DNA of 64,000 nucleotides from an uncultured Pelagibacteraceae bacterium (GCA_902596185.1 CACJSX010000003.1:1-64000); one strand, 5' to 3'. Numbered from the stretch's first letter, positions 14,649-23,416 are shown. Translations and numbers: made by a program. The notes: generated from the sequence alone by a model not told the origin.

Positions 14649-15999
14649 TGAATTTGACTATACTAAATTAAAACATGTTACTTCTGTTGATCAATCAGAT
14701 AGAGAAGTACCATACAACTTAAGACAAAGTGGGCCAACAAAAGTTGAAATGTTAATTTCAACAAGGGTAAGAAAATCACCTTATTGGCATTTATCAATGC
14801 AGGCAGGTTGTTGGAGAGCAACTGTATACAATCGTATTTATCACCCAAGAGGTTATGTAAAACCTGAAGATGGTGGAGCTATGGTTGAATACGATGCGAT
14901 CGTAAACCACGTAACAATGTGGAACGTTGCTGTTGAAAGACAAATAAGAGTAAAGGGTCCAGATGCAGAAAAATTTACGGACTATGTAATCACTAGAGAT
15001 GCAACAAAAATTTCTCCAATGAGAGCAAGATACGTAATTTTGTGTAACGCTTACGGCGGAGTTTTAAATGATCCAATTCTTTTAAGAATTTCAGAAGATG
15101 AGTTTTGGTTTTCATTATCAGATTCTGATATTGGAATGTATTTACAAGGTGTTAATGCTGATGGAAGATTCAATTGTACTATTGAAGAAATTGATGTCAG
15201 TCCAGTTCAAATACAAGGACCTAAATCAAAAGCATTAATGAAAGATCTATGTGGAGATCAAGTTGATTTTGATAATATGCCTTTCTACGGCTTAGCAGCA
15301 GCTAAGGTTGGAGGAAGAGATGTTGTAATTTCACAATCTGGTTTCTCAGGAGAAGCTGGTTACGAAATTTATTTAAGAAACTCTACTTTATATGCTGAAG
15401 ATATGTGGAATGCTGTGCTTGCGGCAGGAAAAAAACATAGCTTAATGGTTATTGCTCCTGCTCACCATAGAAGAATTCAAGCGGGTATTCTTTCATGGGG
15501 ACAAGACATGGATCAACAACATAATCCGTTTCAATGTAATTTAGGTTATCAAGTTTCTTTGTCTGGAAAAGGAGAATGGAACAAAACTGCTGATTATGTT
15601 GGTAAGGCTGCACTAGAAAAAATGAAAGATGAATTAAAAGCAGGAAAAAAACCTTACAAACTTCAATTAGTTGGTATGGAATTAGGTGGTAAACCTATTG
15701 ATAATTATGCGCCTGACTTTTGGTTAGTTTCTCCTGAAAGTGGTGGAGATCCAGTAGGATTTTTAACATCACCATGGTGGCATCCTGAAAAGAAAACAAA
15801 CATTGCTATGGGATATGTTCCTTTCGATGGAACGTTGAATGCAAATGGTTTTCCAAAAGGAAAAGTAGGAACTAAATTTAAAGTTCATCTACCTGAAAAA
15901 TATTCAGAAACTCCCGGAATACCTGTGGATGCTGTTGTGGTGGATATTCCATTCAAAGAGTCTTTCAACGCTAACACAAGAGAAGTTGTAGAAGGCTAA
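14641..15999 (+). CDS. THF-dependent demethylase of the GcvT family (DmdA/LigM-like)
   Basis: This is a 452-residue single-module GcvT-fold protein. Features shared with DmdA include WNVAVERQIRVKGPDA, ISPMRARYVILCNAYGGVLNDP and VSPVQIQGPKS, with GFSGEAGYEIY and RIQAGILSWGQDMD later. It is longer than DMSP demethylase DmdA (about 365-370) and closer in length to the O-demethylase LigM, which in Sphingobium is also clustered with metF. A good GAGGGAGA ribosome site precedes the ATG. It should move a methyl group from a small imported substrate to THF. The substrate is unknown; calling it dmdA would over-claim. Confidence 0.75.
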   Translation: MSNEFDYTKLKHVTSVDQSDREVPYNLRQSGPTKVEMLISTRVRKSPYWHLSMQAGCWRATVYNRIYHPRGYVKPEDGGAMVEYDAIVNHVTMWNVAVERQIRVKGPDAEKFTDYVITRDATKISPMRARYVILCNAYGGVLNDPILLRISEDEFWFSLSDSDIGMYLQGVNADGRFNCTIEEIDVSPVQIQGPKSKALMKDLCGDQVDFDNMPFYGLAAAKVGGRDVVISQSGFSGEAGYEIYLRNSTLYAEDMWNAVLAAGKKHSLMVIAPAHHRRIQAGILSWGQDMDQQHNPFQCNLGYQVSLSGKGEWNKTADYVGKAALEKMKDELKAGKKPYKLQLVGMELGGKPIDNYAPDFWLVSPESGGDPVGFLTSPWWHPEKKTNIAMGYVPFDGTLNANGFPKGKVGTKFKVHLPEKYSETPGIPVDAVVVDIPFKESFNANTREVVEG

Positions 16000-16007
16000 A
16001 ATTTACT

Positions 16008-16036
16008 AAGGGGGAGCTAATTTCGGCTCCCCCTTT
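16008..16036 (+). terminator. Terminator hairpin after the demethylase gene
   Basis: AAGGGGGAGC (16008-16017) pairs with GCTCCCCCTT (16026-16035) around an eight-base loop, nine bases after the demethylase stop codon. The T-run after it is short (TTT), so termination may be incomplete. Confidence 0.75.
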
Positions 16037-16044
16037 CAATTCTG

Positions 16045-16155
16045 ATGACCAAAAGTTTTCTAATAGCAGTTTGCATTATCATTGCTATTGCTTTAATAAT
16101 ATTTCCATTAATTGTTTCTTATAAAGCTCAAAAAAATAAAAATAAAAAAAATTAA
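16045..16155 (+). CDS. Very small membrane peptide (36 aa)
   Basis: ATG at 16045 opens a 36-residue frame: a hydrophobic helix (FLIAVCIIIAIALIIFPLIV) followed by a lysine- and asparagine-rich tail. Its TAA stop shares one base with the ATG of the next gene, the tight coupling seen for real genes in this genome. It starts right after the terminator. No family is recognised, and because of the low-complexity tail it could be chance. Confidence 0.4.
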   Translation: MTKSFLIAVCIIIAIALIIFPLIVSYKAQKNKNKKN

Positions 16156-16700
16156 TGTTTGCTGAATTTTTAAATATAATTTTTAAGTCAATAAAATTAG
16201 ACAAAACTCTTTATTCGGATAATAAAAATTTTGGAGAAGCATCAATATACTTTGCTGGGATTATAATGATCCTAGATGGTATCGCTGGAGCAGTAGCAGC
16301 AAATACAATTATTAAAACAGCTATTGCAATGTCTGGTCTAACTGCAATAGTTACTTGGCTAATATGGGCGATTTTTATCTTTGTAATTGGAGTTAAATTA
16401 TTTCCTGACAAGCAAACTAAGGTTTCTTTTAAAAAAGTTTTAACAGCTGTTGGATTTGCACATGCCCCTGGTTTATTAAGATTTTTTGCTGTCACACCAG
16501 ATTTAATGATACCAATAATTTTTCTTACGCAGTTTTGGATTTTTGCAGGTTTAATAATTTCAACTAAACAAATATTAAGTTTAAAATCTAATTTTAAATC
16601 TTTTGGGATTGTACTTTTATCATTTTTAATTATTGCATTTTTATCTATCTCATTTGTGATGAGTAGAATGAATATGCTTCCAGTTAGTCAAATCAGTTAA
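16155..16700 (+). CDS. YIP1-like multi-pass membrane protein
   Basis: This is a 181-residue protein with about five hydrophobic segments. The overall pattern (short cytoplasmic N-terminus, then several helices, with GFAHAPGLLRFFAV between them) resembles bacterial YIP1-domain proteins. Their function in bacteria is unknown. The start is coupled to the preceding small peptide. The end overlaps the convergent minus-strand zinc-ribbon gene by four bases. Confidence 0.6.
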   Translation: MFAEFLNIIFKSIKLDKTLYSDNKNFGEASIYFAGIIMILDGIAGAVAANTIIKTAIAMSGLTAIVTWLIWAIFIFVIGVKLFPDKQTKVSFKKVLTAVGFAHAPGLLRFFAVTPDLMIPIIFLTQFWIFAGLIISTKQILSLKSNFKSFGIVLLSFLIIAFLSISFVMSRMNMLPVSQIS

Positions 16701-16864
16701 AGTGGAAATATAGTCTTAGATACTCTACAAGATTTACATAATTTAAACCCAGTAAGAATTAAATTTTGAGTAACACTCTCGTCTTCCTCTTTACATTCAT
16801 CACAAATATTATTTAACTCTTCAGTATCTATCTTTAAATTTTTTTCATCAATTTGATCAATCAT
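16697..16864 (-). CDS. Small zinc-ribbon-like protein (55 aa)
   Basis: A 55-residue minus-strand frame begins MIDQIDEKN and contains two CxxC pairs (ICDECKEE and LCKSCRV) about 20 residues apart, the pattern of a zinc ribbon. Its ATG overlaps the end of the DUF3726 gene by eight bases, and the frame stays acidic and well formed to its stop at 16697. It is likely a small partner or regulator of the operon proteins. The pairing of cysteines is seen; zinc binding is inference. Confidence 0.65.
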   Translation of the reverse strand: MIDQIDEKNLKIDTEELNNICDECKEEDESVTQNLILTGFKLCKSCRVSKTIFPL

Positions 16865-17468
16865 TATCTGTCAAACCAGCACCTGCTGCCCCCTCTTTTA
16901 AACTGTCACTTTCTTCAACAAAAGTTTCTTCGGATAACTTGTATAAATTATTCCATTCATCTTCTGTAAAGTTATCTCCATTTTCAAGTAGATTGACCTC
17001 AATTGTATTCGATATCTTTGGAAATTCTTGATCAATAAAATTTGAAATAATATTTACATTTAGATTTAGTAACATTTTTTTTTCATCTATTTTTACATTA
17101 ATTTTTTTTCCAATAATTTCTGATGAACGACTTATGAAGGAAATAAAAATTATTGGATAAGCAACATTTTTAAACTCAATTTTTTTTAAATTTTCTAAAA
17201 CATTTATTTGATCTAAAAAACTAACACCTAAAGTAATTGGACAGTAAGGATTATTTGATGGAGAGTTATTTTCACTAATTAAATTTAAATTTTCAAATTT
17301 ACTTTTATTTTTTTGATTAAAATATTCATTAAGGTGCTTAATACCCGGTAAACTAAATAGCTCTAACAATCTTATACTTTTTCCTGTTTCCTCAGAAACT
17401 CCCCAAGAATATCCTGCTGCCTTTGAAGCTCTTTTAACAGTAGTTTCAATTTCACTCAGTGATTTCAT
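16857..17468 (-). CDS. DUF3726 family protein
   Basis: This is a 203-residue soluble protein whose N-terminus (MKSLSEIETTVKRASKAAGYSWG, then SEETGKSIRLLE) matches what I recall of DUF3726, a family of unknown function found mainly in marine alphaproteobacteria. No catalytic motif is evident. The C-terminus ends in a glycine/alanine-rich tail. It sits two bases after the 553-residue gene and overlaps the zinc-ribbon gene, so all three should be co-translated. Function unknown. Confidence 0.65.
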   Translation of the reverse strand: MKSLSEIETTVKRASKAAGYSWGVSEETGKSIRLLELFSLPGIKHLNEYFNQKNKSKFENLNLISENNSPSNNPYCPITLGVSFLDQINVLENLKKIEFKNVAYPIIFISFISRSSEIIGKKINVKIDEKKMLLNLNVNIISNFIDQEFPKISNTIEVNLLENGDNFTEDEWNNLYKLSEETFVEESDSLKEGAAGAGLTDND

Positions 17469-17470
17469 TA

Positions 17471-19132
17471 TTAAATATTAGTTTTATACACCCACTGCTC
17501 GTCATAACATTTTAACTCATTTGGAAGTGGAGCTCCTTGGAACATACAAATTCTTAACCATTTGTCAGATCGTGGATCAAATTTTAGTGCCCCAAAAAAA
17601 GATAATTTTAGTCTTAGCATATCAATTGGCATCAAATCTTTACCAATTGTATTATCTTGTATTTCTGAATAAGGAAATTTTTCTACAATGAAGGCTCTCC
17701 TTACAACATGTCTTAACTCAGAATTCGATGTTAAAAACTCTGCAATAGTTAAACTATTTTTTGTGACTAATAATTTGTCATAAAGTTTTTTTATATCTCT
17801 TGCTATTGCTAAAGGCTGTTCTAATTCTGATCCATGCTCCTCAAAACGATCAGCCAATCTGGGCTCCTCTTTATTTTTTGAAATAAACCAAAAGTTTTTA
17901 TTATTTTCTTTTTCTTCAAAATTAATATCTAAAATGTTTGGATACTTTGTTTCGATGATATTACGCAATTCTTCAACTTTTCTATGAGTTGGAATATTAA
18001 AATATTTTTCTTCATCTGAGCTCATTTCTTTTACCAAAGGATTTACAATATTGTTATAAGGTTCCATCATTATTGAAACAATGTATTCAATGCATTCCTC
18101 GCAAGTATAATCCTCCAGCCATTGATATATTTTGTTAAAAGGATATTCGATCTTAAAATTAAAATCTTTGTTTATAAAATTCAAAAATTTTTCAACATCT
18201 TTTAGTAATGATGAGATTTTTTTTTGCTGATATTCGCTATCAGTATTCCAGCTTGTAATATTTTTTAATGATTTTTTTACACAATCTATAAACAAATCAC
18301 TATCTTGACTTTCTACATCTTTGATTTCTCTAATTTTCTTAAGTGCCTTTTCTCTACTTAAAATCCAATTATTTAATAGAGTTGGGTGATTGACTATAAA
18401 TGGAGCCATACCCAAGCCTGTGGAATTACCTATTCCTAAGTTTTTACAAATATTATCATCTAGCTTAACGGCTTTTTTTGGATTTTTATGATAAGCAACA
18501 TGATTAACTTGATCAAAAGTAAATTGTCTTACCAAATATACCAACATCATTTCTAATCTGAATGGACCATTAATTTCTTCACGATTTTTAATTCTAAATC
18601 GATCTGCAAGACCAAATTTACCTGAACCATATACTGCCGTAGTTCTATATAAATAGCCTACTTTTGATAATAAGTTTAAATCTGGCTGCTGACCTTTGCT
18701 CAAACTTTCAACTACATGATTATAAATTCTTACCGATTTGTTTGCTCTCGATAAAGTTAATTCTTTATAAGAAAGTCTACCAACTTCTTGTTTTGGAACT
18801 TCATTTTTTAATCTTTCGATATCTTTTTTTTTAGGAACCCCATCATGTAATGTAAAAGCTGCATCCCATTTTGTAGCAATAACTCTATCTGATCTTTCTT
18901 CATCTTTAATTTCATTTGCAAAACAAACTAAAGAATAAACTCTTTTATTTTTTTTAAATGAGTAAACTGCTTCTCCAAAACCATTTTCATTTAAATTAAA
19001 TAAATCTCTCTTATATTCCCACTCTTTAAACTCATTAAGAAAACTTCTTAAAAATGATAATTTTGATTGATGAAAAGATCCTAGCCGTGATAATTTCATT
19101 ATCTTATTTGGGTCTCTTAATTCAACTTTCAT
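17471..19132 (-). CDS. Conserved hypothetical protein (553 aa) of the DUF3726 cluster
   Basis: This is a large soluble protein with no motif I recognise. It is charged and mixed alpha/beta in look, with no signal peptide or membrane segment. Notable conserved-looking stretches are VIATKWDAAFTLHDG (about residue 85), YGSGKFGLADRFRI (about 170), NSTGLGMAPFIVNHP (about 235) and a cluster DYTCEECIEYIVS near residue 350 with two cysteines. It lies 30 bases after the dipeptidase-like gene and two before the DUF3726 gene. Its size suggests an enzyme, but I cannot assign a reaction. Confidence 0.7.
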   Translation of the reverse strand: MKVELRDPNKIMKLSRLGSFHQSKLSFLRSFLNEFKEWEYKRDLFNLNENGFGEAVYSFKKNKRVYSLVCFANEIKDEERSDRVIATKWDAAFTLHDGVPKKKDIERLKNEVPKQEVGRLSYKELTLSRANKSVRIYNHVVESLSKGQQPDLNLLSKVGYLYRTTAVYGSGKFGLADRFRIKNREEINGPFRLEMMLVYLVRQFTFDQVNHVAYHKNPKKAVKLDDNICKNLGIGNSTGLGMAPFIVNHPTLLNNWILSREKALKKIREIKDVESQDSDLFIDCVKKSLKNITSWNTDSEYQQKKISSLLKDVEKFLNFINKDFNFKIEYPFNKIYQWLEDYTCEECIEYIVSIMMEPYNNIVNPLVKEMSSDEEKYFNIPTHRKVEELRNIIETKYPNILDINFEEKENNKNFWFISKNKEEPRLADRFEEHGSELEQPLAIARDIKKLYDKLLVTKNSLTIAEFLTSNSELRHVVRRAFIVEKFPYSEIQDNTIGKDLMPIDMLRLKLSFFGALKFDPRSDKWLRICMFQGAPLPNELKCYDEQWVYKTNI

Positions 19133-19162
19133 AATTAAATTGATTTATAAAAACTGTACCAG

Positions 19163-20101
19163 TTATTTCCAAGTATTCCATGTGTCTCGGTATCTGAAAA
19201 ACCTGCTTTTTTTTAGACCTTTTTCAATATTTGAGAACCCTCTTGCATCAAGAAACCAGTCAGGTTGTTTCGGAAAACCTGGTTTATTTTTCGAACCTTC
19301 ACCAAAGTTTTTACTTTTAGACCAAGAACCATTTCTCATCCATTCAACAACACTATCTGGGTGATCTAAACAAAGATCTGATCCTATTCCTATTTTTTTT
19401 ACATCCATGATTTCAGCTGTTTTTGCCACCATTTCACAAAAACTATCTAGAGTACAATTTGTGTTATCTTTTAAGTGATGAGGGTATAGTGATAAACCTA
19501 ACATACCACCACTATCACTCAAAATTTTTAATAAATCTGAAGATTTGTTTCTTTTAGCTGGATGCCAAAAAGAAGGATTGGCATGAGTAATTGCAATTGG
19601 TTTTTCACTTAATTCAATTGCATCTAGAGTACTTTTTTCTGCAGAATGTGACATGTCAACTACAAGACCAACTTTATTCATTTCTCTTATAACCTCACGT
19701 CCAAAATTTGTAACTCCACTATCTACTTTTTCATAACAGCCTGTAGCTAACAAAGACTGGTTATTATAAGTAAGTTGCATAAATCTACATCCTAATTGAT
19801 GAACCTTTTCAACTAACTTTATGTCATCTTCAATTGGCGAACAATTTTGAAAACCAAAGAATATTGCAGTTTTATTTTCTTTATTAGCTTTATCAATATC
19901 TTGAAAATTCTTACCAGGAAAAATTAAATCAGAGTTTTCTTCAAATAATTTTTCCCATTTTTTTATTTCAAGTTGTAACTCATCAAAATCTTCATGGTAG
20001 ACAATGGTAGCATGGACAGCATCTAATCCAGCAGATCTGTTGACCTCAAAGATTTTCCTAGACCAATTACAATATTGAAGATTATCGATTTTATAATTCA
20101 T
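19163..20101 (-). CDS. Variant M19 (membrane dipeptidase-like) amidohydrolase
   Basis: I place the start at the ATG at 20101 (MNYKIDNLQYCNW); an upstream in-frame TTG would add seven residues. The 312-residue product has M19 features: FFGFQNCSPIEDD, MQLTYNNQ, VVDMSHSAEKSTLDA, ITHANPSFWHP and IGIGSDLCLDHPD. The N-terminal H-x-D zinc motif normal for renal-type dipeptidases is replaced by IDNLQYCNW, so the metal site must differ. It heads a minus-strand set with the 553-residue, DUF3726 and zinc-ribbon genes. The substrate is unknown and may not be a dipeptide. Confidence 0.75.
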   Translation of the reverse strand: MNYKIDNLQYCNWSRKIFEVNRSAGLDAVHATIVYHEDFDELQLEIKKWEKLFEENSDLIFPGKNFQDIDKANKENKTAIFFGFQNCSPIEDDIKLVEKVHQLGCRFMQLTYNNQSLLATGCYEKVDSGVTNFGREVIREMNKVGLVVDMSHSAEKSTLDAIELSEKPIAITHANPSFWHPAKRNKSSDLLKILSDSGGMLGLSLYPHHLKDNTNCTLDSFCEMVAKTAEIMDVKKIGIGSDLCLDHPDSVVEWMRNGSWSKSKNFGEGSKNKPGFPKQPDWFLDARGFSNIEKGLKKSRFFRYRDTWNTWK

Positions 20102-20195
20102 AGTATGCTTAACTCTAATCAATATGTATTTTAAATACTATTAATTTTATTGAAATTTTAAGTTAATTTTGAAATAAACAGATTGATCAATTTTC

Positions 20196-20687
20196 ATGAA
20201 AAAAAATAGTAAATTAAAAGTTTCAATCATAATGGGAAGTCAATCTGACTATAAAGTGATGAAACTAGCCGAAAAAACCCTAAAAAAAATTGGAGTTTCA
20301 TTTGAAACAAAAATTATATCTGCTCACAGAACACCACAAAGAATGTATGAGTATGCTGCAAAAGTTGAGCAAAATAATATAGGAGTAATAATTGCAGGTG
20401 CTGGAGGATCTGCTCATCTTCCAGGTATGATATCAGCGCTTACACATGTGCCAGTGCTTGGTGTTCCTGTTGAAAGTAAAAAACTTAAAGGTTTGGATAG
20501 TTTGTTATCAATTGCACAAATGCCTAAAGGAATTCCTGTAGGAACGCTTGCTATAGGAGAGGATGGCGCCATTAATGCTGCTTTATTAGCTGCGGCAATA
20601 ATTGCTAATAATAATTCAAATGTTCGAAAAAAACTTAAAAATTTTAGAACATTACAAACTAAATCTGTAAAGAAATATCCAAAATAA
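20196..20687 (+). CDS. purE: N5-carboxyaminoimidazole ribonucleotide mutase
   Basis: This is a 163-residue class I PurE. MGSQSDYKVMK, SAHRTPQRMYEYA and IAGAGGSAHLPGM are the substrate-binding and catalytic segments, including the histidine of SAHRTP. It converts N5-CAIR to CAIR in purine synthesis. It is followed after one base by purK, which makes its substrate. The divergent spacer to the M19 gene is about 90 bases and must hold its promoter. Confidence 0.95.
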   Translation: MKKNSKLKVSIIMGSQSDYKVMKLAEKTLKKIGVSFETKIISAHRTPQRMYEYAAKVEQNNIGVIIAGAGGSAHLPGMISALTHVPVLGVPVESKKLKGLDSLLSIAQMPKGIPVGTLAIGEDGAINAALLAAAIIANNNSNVRKKLKNFRTLQTKSVKKYPK

Positions 20688-20688
20688 A

Positions 20689-21735
20689 ATGTCAGAAATT
20701 ACTCTTGGTATCATTGGGGGTGGTCAACTTGGAAGTATGCTTGCAATAGCAGCTAAAAAATTAAATGTTAAAACAGTTGTTCTTTGTGATGATGTAGATG
20801 CACCAGCGCAAAATTTTTGTAATCAATTTGTTACAGGAAGTTATGATAATAAAGAAAAAATATCAGAATTTATAAATCAAGTTGATTTAGTAACTTATGA
20901 ATTTGAAAATATTCCATTTGAAACATTAAATGAAATAAACAAATCTAAACCTGTTTTGCCAAAACCTTCTGTTAACAGATTAATTCAACATCGATTAGCT
21001 GAAAAAGATTTTGTTAATAAATTAAATATTAGAACAACTAGATATGTTTCAATTGAAAAAAAATCTGACGTAGATGCATTAGAAGATTTTTTACCAGGAA
21101 TATTAAAAACAACAACACTTGGATATGATGGCAAAGGTCAATATCCAATTAAATCAGGTAAAGATCTTAATTCATTGAATATTGATTTTTCAAAAGGATA
21201 TATTCTTGAAAAACTTGTGAAATTAAAAAAAGAGATTTCAATTATAATCACAAGGTTTAGTAATAATAAGTACGAAATTTATGAACCAATAGAAAACACT
21301 CACGAAGATCAAATTTTAAAATATTCAACAATACCTGCTAAAATTAATGAAAAAATTTTTAATCAATCTAAAGATTGGGCAATGCTAATAGCTGAAGAAC
21401 TTAAATATGTCGGAACTTTGTGTGTAGAATTTTTTATTGATAGGAATGATAATCTTTATGTTAATGAAATTGCTCCAAGAGTACACAATTCAGGACATCT
21501 AACAATAAATGCTTTTAATGTGAGTCAATTTGAAAATCATATTAGAGCTGTATGTGGTTTAGAACAAGTCTCTTTAAAAAAAATATCTAATGCTAAAATG
21601 ATGAATTTGCTTGGCGATCAAATTACTCATTACAGAAACATACAAAAGTTTAATGATAACGAATTTTTCTTTGATTATTTAAAAAAAGATATAAAAGAAA
21701 AAAGAAAAATGGGTCATATCACAACTTTAGTATAA
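20689..21735 (+). CDS. purK: N5-carboxyaminoimidazole ribonucleotide synthase
   Basis: This is a 348-residue ATP-grasp enzyme. The N-terminal IGGGQLGSMLAIAA, the ATP-grasp segment KTTTLGYDGKGQY and the C-terminal NEIAPRVHNSGHLT are typical of PurK. It carboxylates AIR with ATP and bicarbonate to N5-CAIR, the substrate of PurE encoded immediately upstream. Length is normal for the family (about 350-380). It abuts the acetyltransferase gene. Confidence 0.95.
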   Translation: MSEITLGIIGGGQLGSMLAIAAKKLNVKTVVLCDDVDAPAQNFCNQFVTGSYDNKEKISEFINQVDLVTYEFENIPFETLNEINKSKPVLPKPSVNRLIQHRLAEKDFVNKLNIRTTRYVSIEKKSDVDALEDFLPGILKTTTLGYDGKGQYPIKSGKDLNSLNIDFSKGYILEKLVKLKKEISIIITRFSNNKYEIYEPIENTHEDQILKYSTIPAKINEKIFNQSKDWAMLIAEELKYVGTLCVEFFIDRNDNLYVNEIAPRVHNSGHLTINAFNVSQFENHIRAVCGLEQVSLKKISNAKMMNLLGDQITHYRNIQKFNDNEFFFDYLKKDIKEKRKMGHITTLV

Positions 21736-22203
21736 ATGTTAAAATCGATAGAAGGCAATTTTGATAATCCAGAAGTTAATGAGCTTCTAACTAAACATTT
21801 TGTTGAGCTTAGAGCCGCTTCACCAGAAGGAAGTGCTCACGTACTAGATATTCCAGGTTTAAAAATACCATCAATTAAATTTTGGAGTTTGTGGGATGAT
21901 GAAAAATTGATAGGTTGTGGTGCTTTAAAATTTTTAGATAAAGAACATGGAGAATTTAAATCGATAAGAATTCATGATAATTTTAGAATGCAAGGCCAGG
22001 GGATTAATGTAATCAATCATTTAATTAATGAAGCTAAAAAGCTTAAAATAAAAAGATTGAGTATAGAAACAGGAGCAGGTGATTTTTTTATACCAGCAAG
22101 AAAACTTTTCAAAAAAAAAGGTTTTACCGTGTGCGAACCTTTTGCGCACTATAAAGAAGACATTAATTCTGTTTATTTAACTATGCTTATAAATGATATT
22201 TAA
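21736..22203 (+). CDS. GNAT-family N-acetyltransferase
   Basis: This is a 155-residue GNAT protein. The acetyl-CoA pyrophosphate loop is visible as RMQGQGINVINHLI near residue 95, followed by RLSIETGAGDFFIPARKLFKKKGF, which closes the fold. It resembles the YafP/ElaA-like small acetyltransferases with the opening segment LLTKHFVELRAASPEGSAHVLD. The acceptor is unknown. It directly abuts purK and is probably co-transcribed. Confidence 0.85.
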   Translation: MLKSIEGNFDNPEVNELLTKHFVELRAASPEGSAHVLDIPGLKIPSIKFWSLWDDEKLIGCGALKFLDKEHGEFKSIRIHDNFRMQGQGINVINHLINEAKKLKIKRLSIETGAGDFFIPARKLFKKKGFTVCEPFAHYKEDINSVYLTMLINDI

Positions 22204-22319
22204 AAAATTATTTTATAAATTGATCTATTTTGTTGACAAAACCCAATAAAATCTAAAGAAAGCCAATATTACTTAATTATAAGTAATAATTAAACATAAC
22301 AAAAAGTAAGAAGATAAAT

Positions 22320-22526
22320 ATGAGTCTACAAGGTAAAGTAAAGTGGTTCAATCCAACCAAAGGTTTTGGTTTTATTGAAAGAGAAGATAAAGAAAAAGAT
22401 GTGTTTGTACATGTTTCAGCAGTAAGAGATGCTGGTATGAATGGTTTAGATGAGGGTCAAGCTTTGACTTTCGATGTTGAAGATGGTCCTAAAGGTCCTT
22501 CAGCAGTTAACTTAAAAACTGCATAA
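22320..22526 (+). CDS. Cold-shock domain protein (CspA family)
   Basis: This is a 68-residue single cold-shock domain. RNP1 (KGFGFIERE) and RNP2 (VFVHVSA) are both present, following the conserved [11 protein letters not shown]. It binds single-stranded RNA and DNA as a chaperone. The gene stands alone with a 116-base leader, within which TTGACA at 22233-22238 is a candidate -35 box, though no convincing -10 box follows. Confidence 0.95.
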   Translation: MSLQGKVKWFNPTKGFGFIEREDKEKDVFVHVSAVRDAGMNGLDEGQALTFDVEDGPKGPSAVNLKTA

Positions 22527-22538
22527 TTTCACACTTCC

Positions 22539-22589
22539 TATTGGCTGAAAAATTTTATTTGTAAATACAAATTTAGTATTCAGCCAATA
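22539..22589 (+). terminator. Long hairpin downstream of the cold-shock gene
   Basis: TATTGGCTGAA (22539-22549) pairs perfectly with TTCAGCCAATA (22579-22589). Inside it a second short stem TTTGT/ACAAA can form. It lies 12 bases after the cold-shock stop codon. The T-run (ATTTTT) begins only several bases later, so it may act as a terminator or as a 3' stabilising structure. Confidence 0.55.
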
Positions 22590-22666
22590 CCTTAATTTTT
22601 AACAACCTTTAAACACAATTATTAATTATAGATTTAAATTAAAAAATTAATAAATTAATCAAAATT

Positions 22667-23413
22667 ATGATTGGAATTTTAGGAGGAATGGGAACTCAAG
22701 CTGGTCTTGATTTTTGTAACAAGCTTGCTGTTCTGAATAGAGGAAAAATTGATCAAGAGTATCCTTTATTTCTACTTTATAATAAATCAAATATTCCCGG
22801 CAGACCTGAGTCTATAGGCTCTCAAACTAAAAAACTTTCAAACAAATCTACAAATAAAACTAGTAGAGATAAATATAACAAAGTTCTAAAGAGTTTGCTC
22901 CAAGGTTGTAAGCTTCTAGAAAAAAATAAATGTAAATTCATAGTTATACCTTGCAATACAGCTCATTATTGGTTTGAGGATTTACAAAATAAAATCAATA
23001 TTCCAATAATAAATATGCCAAAAGAAGTTTTTAAATTTACAAAAAAAAAATGTAAGAAAAACTCTAAAGTTGGCCTTTTAGCAACTGATGGAACTCTTAA
23101 AACTGGTGTTTATAAAAAATTTTTTGAAAAAGATTATCAATTAATAGAACCATCTCAAAAAATACAAAAATTGTCAGTGAATAAAGCGATTAGATTAGTT
23201 AAAATGGGTAATGTTAAAGCAGCAGCAAAAGCTATTAAACCTGCAATTGACTCCTTAATTAAAATGAAGTGTAAAAAAATTATATTAGGTTGTACAGAGC
23301 TACCTATTGCAATTTTTGCATTTAAATCATTTAAAAATGTTAAATCCTCAAAAGTTTTCTTAGATCCTAATTTAATTTTGGCTCATTCAGCTATGATTAA
23401 GCATAAAAATTAG
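22667..23413 (+). CDS. Aspartate/glutamate racemase-family protein
   Basis: This is a 248-residue racemase-fold protein. Both catalytic cysteines of the family are present: VIPCNTAHYW in the first half and LGCTELPIA in the second. The N-terminus MIGILGGMGTQAG is typical of the YgeA/aspartate racemase group. It interconverts L- and D-acidic amino acids in family members. Lysine content is very high, as in neighbouring proteins. It is followed after three bases by an unknown gene. Exact substrate unknown. Confidence 0.85.
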   Translation: MIGILGGMGTQAGLDFCNKLAVLNRGKIDQEYPLFLLYNKSNIPGRPESIGSQTKKLSNKSTNKTSRDKYNKVLKSLLQGCKLLEKNKCKFIVIPCNTAHYWFEDLQNKINIPIINMPKEVFKFTKKKCKKNSKVGLLATDGTLKTGVYKKFFEKDYQLIEPSQKIQKLSVNKAIRLVKMGNVKAAAKAIKPAIDSLIKMKCKKIILGCTELPIAIFAFKSFKNVKSSKVFLDPNLILAHSAMIKHKN

Positions 23414-23416
23414 CTT

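Noticed and set aside
14641-15999. Calling this gene dmdA (DMSP demethylase)
   Set aside because: It is about 80 residues longer than known DmdA and lies with a metF-like gene, as LigM does. Shared GcvT features do not prove DMSP use.
22233-22261. TTGACA as the -35 box of a cold-shock gene promoter
   Set aside because: No acceptable -10 box lies 16-18 bases downstream, so I mention it in the gene entry only and do not list a promoter.
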